Part shown: positions 11,346 to 23,334 of the stretch, one piece after another
How positions within the stretch are numbered: position 1 is the first letter of the stretch
How the letters are laid out: every line of letters begins with the position of its first letter
Assembly: GCA_026075535.2 (NCBI GenBank)
Contig: AP026545.1
Coordinates: 7,068,001 to 7,132,000, forward strand
Reading direction: 5' to 3'
Source of the DNA: Tricholoma matsutake
Taxonomy: Eukaryota > Basidiomycota > Agaricomycetes > Agaricales > Tricholomataceae
Length of the DNA: 64,000 nt
Position numbers and translations under genes: made by a program
The notes under the pieces: generated by a model
Databases searched by the model: none
Told to the model about the DNA's origin: nothing
What the model saw: only the letters and a program-made list of their open reading frames with translations

Positions 11346-13296
11346 ATGGGCAATTCGACATCGAATGCTACTCGACCGACATCGATTCAGCCTACGCCAG
11401 CTCTTCGTATAAAGAAGAAATCTCTGGAACTCCCTGATCTGGCATCCTTAACTTATACAAACACAAGACCTCCAAAATCAGCTTCCATTCCTATTCCACC
11501 ACCACCTCCTCCTCCTTCCATTATCCCTGGTGAAGCTGGTCGTCATCGTCCTCCTTCTTATCCTTCAGATCTAATCTTATCTGAACATTCAACTCATATT
11601 CCTTTCCCTCCTCTTAGAATTCGTCAAGCTCACATTCAAGATCTTTATAATCAATCTCACCTTCCTCCTCCTTCTCCTACTTCTTCTATCCCAAAATTCA
11701 TTCCTGAGACTGTCTTATCTTCTTTACCTCTTGCTCTCTCAAACCCTGACCCTGCTTCAAATAACCAACACTTTTCTACTTCACAACAACAACAACATCT
11801 CATTCTCGTTCCATGTCGCATCTCTTGGAATGCTGGTGGTAAATCTGTCTATCTAGCTCGTGCTGGTGATGACGATTGGAAAGGAAGACAATTAATGGAA
11901 AGAGAGTATGTTTATCATCACCCCTTCATATTATTTATTCATATTCATTCACTCTTTTAAAAATAGATCTCCCACATCCTCCGTCTATAATACAACTGTC
12001 CCTTTACCACCAGGAACTCATCATATTCGTTTCCTCGTAGATGATCAATGGCGCGTAGCAGAAGATTTACCCACTGCCGTTGACGATCAAGGCTCCCTAG
12101 CAAATTATGTCGACGTACCCGTATCTTACTCCCCTCCAAACCCAAATCACCCCGTTCCATCCCCATCACCACCTAAACCACAACCACAACCACCTCGCAA
12201 ACTTCAACCAGCCCAAAGTTTCTGGAGCGCAGCCTCTTCCACAGACGAAGAGTCTCAAGACCACCCTGCAGACCATCATCACCACCTCCACCACCATAAC
12301 CACAACCACCACAACCACCTCCACCACCATCACACACATCAAGGCCCATCTTCCCCATACCACCGACACTCCCATGGACACGGCACATGGACATCTGTCC
12401 TCCCACCAGAGTTGATCGTAGCCGCTCGCGAAGAAGAAAATTACCTCAACGCTTCCTCCGCCGAGACCAACACCTACACTCGCGGTGGGACCACTTACGT
12501 CAACGGATTCGTCCCCGCACCGAATATCCCCCCTGCACCAGGACTTCCACGTCATTTAGATAAGCTGATATTGAACTCGAGGGTGGTCACAACCTCGTCG
12601 CAGGGTGCAGGTGGGAGTGCTAGAGGGAGCGTGGCTGGTGGAAGTGTGGCTGGTGGGAAGAAACATACCGGGGTGGGTGGGAGTGCCAGTGTGGGGAAGA
12701 AGCAGGGTAGGGAGAGGGAGAGGGAGAGGGAGAGGGAGAGGGAGAGGAAGGAGAGGGAGAAAGAGAGCCATAAACAGGAGAAGAGGAAAGAGAGGAGGGG
12801 TGTGGTTCCACCTGCCCCGCCTCCGAGTGAGGTTGGCGACGTACCCGCCACTGCGCTTCCGCATACTGTCGAGGTCGTCGTCCCGTCCAAGTCCGAGATT
12901 CCCCAAACACCCACGTCGTCGATACCTACCAGTCCTGTGGTATCGACGCCCCCTACGTCGCCCCCCTTGGAGGCGACAAGTACTCCCCCTGCGACGGCCA
13001 GTAGTGCTGCCCCTGTGCCGTCGTTGAAATTACCTCCTCATCCTACTACTCCCACCCCGACCTCCACCTCGACTCCACCCACCCCCACACCTACGACCCG
13101 TCCTCTCGCCCTGGGATTAGGACTGGAATCGAACGAACCGGTGTTGGCGGATGATGCGAGCGTTTTGCCTGTGCCGAGTCATGTGGTGCTGCACCATCTT
13201 AGCACGAGTGCGATTAGGAATGGGGTGTTGGCGGTGGGGAATACGACTAGATATAGGAAGAAGTATTTGACTACGGTTTATTATAAGCCGACTTGA
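11346..13296 (+). CDS. GAL83: SNF1/AMPK complex beta subunit (Gal83/Sip type)
   Basis: Scaffold and localisation subunit of the glucose-sensing SNF1/AMPK kinase. Two exons, 11346-11905 and 11967-13296, give 629 residues. The start MGNSTS is a consensus N-myristoylation site, as in mammalian AMPK beta and yeast Sip2. A Pro-rich region follows. The CBM48 glycogen-binding-type domain lies at about residues 160-255 (ISWNAGGKSVYLA...GTHHIRFLVDDQWRVAEDLP...LANYVDVP). The C-terminal ASC/AMPKBI domain is split: its start is WTSVLPPEL to PRHLDKLILN, and its end is PSHVVLHHLSTSAIRNGVLA to RYRKKYLTTVYYKPT. Between these parts is a low-complexity insert of about 200 residues containing a Gly/Ser run, an Arg-Glu run and a Pro/Thr/Ser run. 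A His-rich stretch precedes the ASC domain. Such long inserts in the ASC domain are uncommon outside fungi. Confidence 0.9.
12709..12750 (+). repeat. GGGAGA hexanucleotide repeat in coding sequence
   Basis: About six to seven copies of GGGAGA in tandem, in frame in the AMPK beta gene. They encode alternating Arg-Glu residues, and the array continues as a degenerate purine-only tract to about 12800. Length polymorphism would change the protein by whole Arg-Glu pairs. Confidence 0.8.
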
Positions 13297-14533
13297 GAGA
13301 AGGGTGGGTGAGAGTGTGCGTGTTGGTTGATCCATGTTCTGTTCTGTGTGTTGCTCGTTGATTGCTTTCTTTCCGTTTTGGTGTTTTTTCTTCTTGTTCT
13401 TTTCCTTCTTTTCCTGTTTTTGTTACTCTTCCTTTGCTCTCTCTCTTCCTTGCTTACACCATACACCATATACACTTTACATCTGTGCATCACTCACCAC
13501 CCTTCCTTTCTTCATGGCCATTTTCCCTCCCTCCCTCCCTCTCTCCCCACCAAACGATGGAACTCAGGCTCCATCGTACACGTACATTTCATCCCCGCGC
13601 GTACATCTACGTAGCAGTAGGATGTGTATGTAGTTGTGTTTTTTGAATAGCCCGCGCCTGTTATAGAGTTTTTTTTTTTTTTTTTTTCTTTTTTTTTTCA
13701 CTTGGTCGAGCTCTCTCCATTGCATACCTTGTCGAACAACAGACTAGGGCTCGGGCCGCGGCTTGTGCGCCACGACGTCGACATACGATACTGCAAGGCC
13801 ACCCCCAATTCGTTCTCAACCTTAAAGCTTGCTTGCATCCGTCAAAGTCGTTATACATGTACACGTCTTTCTAGTTGGTCATTTTCATATCGAGCCAGTT
13901 ATAGTATTATGATTTGATAGAGGTTGCCTAGTCTAAAGGGTGCCTACTAAGTCAAAGTGCTGGATAGACTTGCAATCTAGAGGTCTGGGACTCCGGAGCT
14001 AGATCTCATGATCAGGGGCATGGAGTCAACGTCGACCCTATATCAAGATGTATTATTCTCTCGTCAGATATTAATTACTATTAGTGGAGATCTTGCCGTT
14101 GCGGCGCCTATCCCTCAGGCTCAGGTTCACATCCGCGATTGTTAACGTTGCTTAGGGTTAACTTTGGCGTTGAGCCCCTATACTACGATTTGATTTCCGC
14201 GATGATGATGATGATGATGATGGTGATGCATGCATGCAGCTTGAAGCCGTGAACAGATCAAATTTTGTGCAAGTAAATTTAGCAAGTACACACAACAGTG
14301 TTTTAGACAATGGGTATTGAGAACAAGGTGTAAACAGTAAGTTACCAAGTACATTTCAAGTTCAAGTTCGATCAAATTGTATCGACGGTACTACAAGACT
14401 AGAGAAACGTAAACAATAGCGAATATAACATGCACGGAATGGAAGAATGAAACGAATGTTATACACCAACAAGGAATTTTGATACAAATGTCGCATAGAA
14501 GTGAAGTGTGACGTAAATGCAAAAAACAAAAAG
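13297..14533. other. Intergenic, poly-T and GAT repeats, no gene seen
   Basis: Lies between the 3' ends of the AMPK beta gene (plus) and the PAS gene (minus). It begins with a pyrimidine-rich stretch (13330-13560), then has an interrupted poly-T of about 34 bases at 13667-13699 and a GAT microsatellite at about 14201-14223. No protein-like ORF of note was found. It probably holds both 3' UTRs plus spacer. Confidence 0.45.
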
Positions 14534-16101
14534 TCAAGAATCGCTTCGACGAAGAATGACCATCAGCCCATCGGAATGAGCAGAGAATATAGCATCGACA
14601 AGGATCTGGGGCGACGGACCATCTGACATCGGGGGCAACAATGGTGCATGAGGGCGACCATTGGCGGGAGGCTGCGATGCACGACTCCCAGCTCGTGATG
14701 TACGAGTCTTGTGACTGCGTTGACGCGTCGGTTCAGGTACCCTAGGACTGCCAGTGAACAAACAGCATTCATTAGCATTAACGAAAACGAAAAGAAGAAA
14801 AAACGCGGGAAAACACAAACTTTGAATCTCTTCCCTGCGCGAGCAACACAAACCTCCCAAACCCAAACCCGCCATCGCTCGGCTGCCCGAGCTCGTTCAC
14901 GCCCCAGCCTTTCACGCAGTCTATCCAGCTCCTCACCGTCTCCTCGTCTTTCTTTGCGACATAATCGAAAAAGCTGCGACCCATCGCAGAAAGCGTCGTG
15001 ACTAGCAAGTCATTTAAGCAGTACAAGATGGTGCCGTTGCTCGAGAACCGGTCAAGGATAAACAGGGTTCGGAGAGATTGATTCGGAAGGTGATCGAACG
15101 CGAGCGAATCCTGGCGTTTGAGCTCGGGTAACGGACTGCGATCCTCGGAATCGCTCCTCAGCCCAGAACTCTTGCGGCTTCTAGGACTAGAAGTCCAGGA
15201 TGACGTCGAGGGCGTGGGGGAGCCTGGGGGGCTGATGGGGGAGGGATCATGCCAACGCTATATAAGCCAACGTTGTGTGTGTGTGTGGCATGAATACGGA
15301 AGTGATCGGTTTTGACAGAGGAATGGCTTACCTTGATCTGGAAATTTGTGGCGCTGGGAGTTATAACCGTGATTTCCTGCGCGGTAGATGCGTTGTGGAG
15401 GGCTTTTGCGCCTGGACTTGCGAAGGAGACGCTGCCGACCAAGACGTTATGAACGACGGTTCTAGAGAGGAAAAGTCAATACCCGCGCTTTTTCCGAGCG
15501 TTATAAGTAACGCGGTTCTGGTGCTGACCGGGACTAGGATTGACCGGGAAAAAGGCATGAGGAAGATCGCGGATTTGAAGGTCAAATAATGGAGTAGTAC
15601 TGACGATACCGCAAAGAACATAGCCTTGGACGGGATTTTTATGTTTCATCCGTAAGTATACCAGCACGGCAGCCTTGTCCTGTTTGATAGTGTCGCTAGT
15701 GGTTCGATTATAGCGAGTGCTCACATAAATAAAAAAATAAAAAAGGAGGCCTACTAGTGCAGTTGCTTAACTTTTGGATACTCATCAGGGTGTACTAGCT
15801 CTAGAGATGGCTTTCCGATTAACTCTGTCCTTTCGTATCCTAAAAAAGTATGCCTGATGATTCAAAAGGCCACAAAAAAACAAACGCTTCAGACCTACCC
15901 AACAAATCCTGGACTGAGTGGGTCATGAAAAGCCATTTGGCCTCGTAAAAAAAATGAAAACGATGTGCTTGGGAAGGGACGCAACGCATACCTGATCTGA
16001 AAAGTCAACGATTGCGACTATTTGGAGTTGAGAATGATTAATAGTTGGATTTGAAAATATACAAACGTACTGAAAGAGAGGCAAGGAGAATCGTTGTCCA
16101 T
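14534..16101 (-). CDS. Double-PAS-domain protein
   Basis: Predicted sensor or interaction protein with two PAS domains and no DNA-binding domain. I spliced it from the ATG at 16101 (MDNDSPCLSF) through several short introns. PAS-1 reads IAIVDFSDQAKWLFMTHS, LLGYERTELIGKPSLELVHP and VLVYLRMKHKNPVQGYVLC, with VLVGSVSFASP following. After a Ser/Pro/Arg-rich linker (HDPSPISPPGSPTPSTSSWT), PAS-2 reads FILDRFSSNGTILYCLNDLL, SFFDYVAKKDEETVRSWIDC and GGFGFGRFVLLAQGRDS. The tail is basic and Ser-rich and ends VDAIFSAHSDGLMVILRRSD. It resembles PAS-only proteins found in Agaricomycetes that are distantly like White Collar proteins, but there is no GATA finger and no LOV NCRFLQ motif, so flavin photochemistry is not expected. 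Exon edges at the linker and near 14760-14860 are approximate. It is divergent from TRM61. Confidence 0.75.
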
Positions 16102-16392
16102 GGAGGAAGGAGGAAGAGGATGGATACAGGAAGCAAAAAGAAGGAATATTTATTCAAAGTTGACGGATTCTTCTATCTATGTATGCTTCGGACGGGTTTG
16201 AAAATCCGAATGGGGTTCAATATGGGCAGATTCGACGGGAATCTTAGTCCTTTCTTCTTTTCACCGCCGAGGCCAATGCGCCGATAGTTCCCCCTGATAT
16301 CAGCCTCAATTGCCAAGGTGAGGCTAGCTGCTGACCTGCATCGTGTTCAAACTCCATCATCAACCGTTTGCTTCGCTGAGAAAAGGAGTTAA

Positions 16393-16431
16393 ATGTCGAG
16401 CTCGATGTCGTTCAACGTTTCGGCAATCTAG
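16393..16431 (+). promoter_or_regulatory. Upstream ORF before TRM61
   Basis: A 12-codon ORF (MSSSMSFNVSAI) ends 65 bases before the TRM61 start codon. If it lies within the transcript it could lower TRM61 translation. The transcription start is not known, so this is only a candidate. Confidence 0.3.
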
Positions 16432-16496
16432 ATCATTTTATTTATTTCGCCGATCCAACTTCGATCGTTCCTCTTCAAGGTTGTCCTTACACCATC

Positions 16497-18266
<1,770 letters not shown>

Positions 18267-18370
18267 ATCTATTTAAAGCATGTTTTTTGTGGTCTAAAGG
18301 AATTGGATTCTGGATTATTGGGGAATTATACAGGATATCTTTGCATTGTATGGTAACCTGACTAAATAGA

Positions 18371-21300
18371 CTAACTGATTGTAGCGCGTCTAAATGCCGC
18401 CTCCTGCTCCTTCTCCTCTTGGATCTGGGCAGGTGTTTTAGAGGCACGAGTCCTCAGAGTCCTCGTGGATGGTGCAGGAGTCGTCGACGAACTTGCAGCA
18501 ACCCTCGTTCGTTTCTTTGGTGACGATAAGCTTGCATTGTCAACACCGTCAACACCTTCCTCCGTCTCAGAATCCCTTTCTCTCTTCCTCGCCGATGCTC
18601 GCCGAGCATTATTTTTCTTCGAGACGGCAGCTGTAGATGAATTTGCCTTGCTCTGGCGAGTTACCCTAGTTTTCGGTGCTGATTTCTCTTTAGACACTTG
18701 CGTTGACGGGGAAGGACGTTGTTCAGCATCGATGCCAATAATTTCAACATCGTCGACTGTCCCAGTCGCCTCTTCACGCAGCTTCGCTGCACTCTCTGCC
18801 ATCTCCCGCATAGTCATCGGAGCAACGTCCCTAGCGACGGGAAGTACGACAGGTATCTCCTCCATGTCGGAATCCATATCTACATCCATAATCGAGAGAT
18901 CGTATGTGACATTCTCAGACGGTTCATACTGCGGTCCTTCCGAGGTTAGTCCGGCTATGGTCATGGGCTCGTCTTTCGCAGGAAGTACTGTAGGAGTCGA
19001 TGGGAAAGACGGTTCGGCGTGAGGGTACTGGAATTTAGGCAAATGGAAGGGCTGTACAACATCGTCTGCGGCGGTGAGGAATCCACCAGCTGTCGCATCC
19101 TATTCGACACGAGATTTTAGGGGAAATACATTTATAAGAACAAAGAAACATGACACTAACCTCATGAGCGCTGGGTTGATGGGTGCTCTGTTGTTCTTCT
19201 GGTTTCGTAGCGTACTGCTCCTGAAGCCGTTGACGTATCCGAAGGCCCTGTACGAGACGCGTCCAGTGTTTCAACACGCGTTCCTCTCTCTTCACACGCG
19301 CTTTCTCCTCTGCGTCTTTCTCGGCTTCCCAGTAAGCCTGTCAGACATGAATAAATCTTGATTTACGAGACGTTCCCAAAATGTTACCTCGAGCAACATC
19401 GCCTCATTTTCCTGTGCGACGACCACGCCTTCAATAATGGGAAACGCTCGCCGTTTTTTGAATTCGAATCCTGTCTAAGGGAAAACGTGTCAAGATAGGG
19501 GTCACTGGCTTCTGAAGCATAATTACCACAGCCTCTGCATAATCAAACCCCAATGATCTCGCAATTTTCGCCACGCCTTTGACTGGATATCATCATATGA
19601 TCAACGAAAAACGGAGATCGCATGGAAGGCTAGAATCGAAGCTCACATGGGATATGGACAGCACCCTTCGGAAGCATGGAAGGAACGTATAGATCTATGT
19701 TTCCAAAATTGTTTTTCGGGACTTTACCCTAAATAAGGTAGACCATCAACCATAGAAAGGCAATCATTCTCCAAGAAAAGAAAGGGTAGATCACTAACGT
19801 TCACCACCGGATCAGGCACGTACGGCTCAGTCTGGCTGCGAGCATACAACCCTTGCATCACCTCACCCTCCGCAGCGGCCGTTCCGCTGCTCTCTCCAGC
19901 TTCCCTGAGGCCGTCTTTTAGGATTTCCAGCTCCCGGATGCGATTAACCGTGCCTGCTCGAACCTTATTGAATTTCAGAGGCTGCATCCCCTCTTTCACC
20001 GCCCGGCCTTCGCTCCGCAACCAGCTCTCTGCCGTTTTTAGGGAAACGACAGATGAGCGAGGGTAAACGGATTCGCCACGGAACTTTCCGATCTCTTTGG
20101 TTGCTGGAGGTTCAGGATAGATGACTTCTGTTTGTTTGAGATGGCGAGTGAGGACATATCTGTACTTGAGATTAATGGGAGGAATTGAAATTTGGACCCA
20201 AGGATTACAATGGATGATCTTTGAAACCGCCAATGGTCGTCGGCATTCCTTCCATCATCTGTGCAACTTCGAGTTCTTCATCTTCGACGTCATCTCGATG
20301 CTAGACATGCCATCGTCAGTCCAGATTACTATGCCCAAAGGAGAAACGAAACATACTAATCGATAGGGCCTGGCTAATGTGCCTACGACTCGCTCCCACC
20401 ATACTTGCCTATTCGTGCCTGTGCGACTTCCTCCCTGAATCTTAGCAGTCTTCGCACTGAATTCCTTCGCATACCGCCGGGTTACATCCCGCCCATAACC
20501 ATCTTCCTCAAAAACGAGAACATAAACCATCCTGTTTTCCTGCTTCGTTGAGCTTCCGACATTCCTCCTGGGTGGTGTGGCAGAGGCGTACGGATGCGGG
20601 AAGATCGTGGAGCCAGGCTGTGTAGCTGGCGCAGAGTACGTTGTCGGGGAGGGATCGAAGACTTTCCGTTTGTTCACTATGGAGCGAATGGGGTCAACAG
20701 GAAGCCAGCGTGCGTCTGGTCGAGAGAAGACTTCGGTCCAAAACACCGGTGGCGTTGATACAGGATCTGGTGTAGCTAGAATATAACTTGAGCGCAAAGA
20801 AGAATTTCAGCCGATCGCAAGCAATTTACCTAGCCGACTTGAACTAGCACTTGAAGGATCGAGACTGCTTCCCAGAACGTTCCCTTTACTCTTCGTCTTG
20901 CGAAGATTGATCACTGGTTTGGCTTTCTCCTTTCCATTCGCCTTCTCGCTCTTCGGAATAGGTTTTCCATCAAGCCGTTGACCAACGCCTGTGAAGGCCT
21001 TCTCTTTTCCCTTCCCTTTCGCATCTGATCCCGATGCGGAAGCAGGAACGGACTCAGGGATGTCAACTTCCTCCAAATCGTCTTCATCCTCCTCGTCTTC
21101 TCCCGCTGGATCTTGCACTTCTTCCTTCGCCTTTCCTTTCCTTTTCCGCTTGGTTCTGTCATAAGTCGGCCTCGGCTTACCGACCCCAGTCTGCCAAGGC
21201 ATGCTTTGCAAGCTGACTACAAGCCTCGAAGGAATTCCAAGTCCTCTACATAGCGCAGTGAACAGTTGCGCACTGGTATCCCTGGACCCACTTTGCATAA

Positions 21301-21999
21301 GAGCATGCTTCATCAAGCTCTTTGAACTACGAATTTGTTCCCCATCGATATCCAGGGCATCCTGCATGGCTTCCAAGTCCATCACTGAATCCTGGTCTTG
21401 CGACAGGAGGCCTGCCGCAACAAGCTTCTTTTGCACTTCGTCATACGTTCGGTTTCGAATGTGCCCATCAAAGGTGACTTCAAAGAAGGTGGACGACCAC
21501 CAGTCGGTGAGGTTTTTGATGGCGGCTTCGAACATTCGTCCTCGGTGGTGCTGTTCTGGCACCCTGGACTTGTGAATCATTGCAAATGCATTTTGTAACG
21601 GTAAAGGCGTCAATGAAAGAAGGCGAGCCTACATGTATTGCTGAACTGAATTCTTCTAGAAGGTGTAGAGATCAAAAAGCCGACGCACATGAAGTAACGG
21701 ATCATTTATATATTTGTTTCGGACCCAGGCATTTGCGAGAAGCGCGATAGTGTGTATCTTATGGCAGTCGATTCGAACGAGGCGTTCCGCATGAGATATA
21801 CCTTTTTTCCTGAAACTGGTCAGGAAAATGTGTATGCTTTCTTACGAAACGAGACAGACTTGTTGACCGCGGTGTGACCTCTGGTACTTGCAGCTGTTTG
21901 GATTGTAATTTCTAGGTGTTGCTGCTCAGGAACATCGATTTCCTCCCAGTCTAGCTCATCTTCACTGTCTTCCAGCTCTTGCTCAGCATTAGATGGCAT
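18371..21999 (-). CDS. RAD4: Rad4/XPC nucleotide excision repair protein
   Basis: DNA-damage recognition factor (yeast Rad4, fission yeast Rhp41, human XPC) that starts global nucleotide excision repair with Rad23. The start at 21999 opens an acidic N-terminus, MPSNAEQELEDSEDELDWEE. Further exons give KKGISHAERLVRIDCHKIHT and LLANAWVRNKYINDPLLH, then RLLSLTPLPLQNAFAMIHKS and the transglutaminase-like domain (SAQLFTALCRGLGIPSRLVV) with an acidic and basic insert. The second half of that domain is FWTEVFSRPDARWLPVDPIR. The BHD1-3 beta-hairpin domains follow: HPLYVLTRHLKQTEVIYPEP, then GKFRGESVYPRSSVVSLKTA and NFGNIDLYVPSMLPKGAVHI. The segment HIPCKGVAKIARSLGFDYAE ends BHD3. The tail is long, with a charged coiled-coil-like stretch and a Lys/Arg/Ser-rich end with candidate nuclear signals. 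About nine exons. No frame break was seen. Confidence 0.92.
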
Positions 22000-22068
22000 A
22001 ATAAATAGAGTCAAGTTCGTGTGACACTTAGCAGTGACACATTGATCACGCATAAAGCACATGACCAG

Positions 22069-22408
22069 TCACGACGGCACCGACGCGTTTTCTCCATTCG
22101 GCTCCTTCGGCCCATTTTTCTGACCACGATGTGCTTCTTTACCAAGAATAACCGCCTCGATATCTTTTAACTCTTTCGGAGGAGCATCTCCCCCTCGTTG
22201 ATAAAGACAGGATGTCGCTGCTCGTGGTAGGTAAACTGAGTCGTCTTAACACCTGGTTTAAGGTACCTCTTTCATACCTGAATATCAACTATGTACATAG
22301 TATAATATGTATAAACGTAACTCACGCTTGCCCCTGCTTGCCCACACCTACGAAAAAGCTCCAAATTTCGGGCTCTTCGAATTCGCGATCCTTCAAGGGT
22401 TGCGCCAT
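22069..22408 (-). CDS. Tentative small two-exon gene, unknown
   Basis: An open segment from about 22245 to the TGA at 22069 has markedly protein-like composition (YLPRAATSCLYQRGGDAPPK, then ELKDIEAVILGKEAHRGQK). It ends 69 bases upstream of the RAD4 start on the same strand. A possible first exon begins at the ATG at 22408 (MAQPLKDREFEEPEIW). Joining them needs an intron with the non-ideal donor GTGTGG and a CTCAG acceptor, which gives roughly 75-80 residues. I do not recognise the family. The alternative is chance open sequence in the RAD4 promoter. Confidence 0.3.
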
Positions 22409-23334
22409 GTGGAGCCTTGGATTCTAAGGGCAGGCGGCCGACACTACTTAGGGATAACCCGGTGAATTTCGAGCCCTCAAAGCTTCTATCACCCACCAAT
22501 GTCTATCCTTATCCTCAACTCTATACATAGGTAAACTTACAACCAATATCAAACTGCTTCATCAGTATCGGATTACTAGAGACAAAATTGAATTTCAAGA
22601 AGCGCAATTACGAGGTCTGCGTTGCGACTCATTATGTGCTAGATCTGCGGCCGACAGTGTCCCCCCAAGACCTATATCCGGGAACTAGAACAACTGTCAA
22701 AACAAACAGGCTCCTACCTCTGAGCCATCCGGCGCCGCCGATACCCAACGTGTTTTTGTGGTAAATTTCCGTTCCTCTGTGTCGCTGAAAGCCACTGATA
22801 AACTTAGTGGTGCTGGTTGTAATGAGTTCATCAAAGCATATCCGATCAAGAGTAGCGAACGGTTCTGCGGATTGTTAGGGCCCTGGGGTGATTACGGCAA
22901 GACGGATCCACGTCCGAAGCAAAGGAAGTCGACGACTAATCTCACCGGTTATCAACTGTTATCAATTAAACTGTAGCGGTGCGTCTGGAGTTTATTCTCG
23001 AGCACTTGAACCAACCTGAATGTATGATGATCTGGAGCTTACGAAAACATGCTCACACCCCACTAAGGCGCCTCTACGCAGCGCAGAGGCGACGTGGTGT
23101 CCGGCCTAAAGTTGACAAGTTGACGTCAGACACTGCGACCCTGATGCACAATGGATGAGAAATTAATCTGAAGGTCAGAATTTACGAGAACTACTTAAGT
23201 AACTTATTCGCGATCGCATCGGTGACAAGTCCGGCGGACCCGGAACCCGGATGTGGCCGAATCCTAATTAGGGCAGTTCTCCGTTGAACTCTATCTTCGC
23301 CTGTCATACTTAAGAAGCTTTGCTGACTGATGCA
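22409..23334. other. Intergenic, no supported gene
   Basis: No recognised coding sequence. GGCTCTTCGAA-type and GAGCCCTCAAAG-type blocks near 22370 and 22470 suggest an imperfect inverted repeat. The 72-codon ORF at 22758-22976 (plus) has no known motif and no splice partner. The right end must contain the promoter of the MFS transporter that starts at 23335. Confidence 0.4.

Noticed and set aside
12166..12914. Long ORFs on the minus strand of the AMPK beta gene (Val/Gly-rich and Leu/Ser-rich)
   Set aside because: They are mirrors of the His codon run and the GGGAGA array on the coding strand and have no domain.
16045..16287. 80-codon plus-strand ORF
   Set aside because: Overlaps the first exon and upstream region of the PAS gene on the other strand and has no recognised motif.
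18465..19022. 185-codon plus-strand ORF
   Set aside because: Antisense to the low-complexity C-terminal exon of RAD4; composition follows from that exon.
23320..23334. Upstream start (TTG at 23320) for the SV2-like transporter
   Set aside because: The codon is TTG; the first ATG is at 23335 and gives a normal N-terminus.
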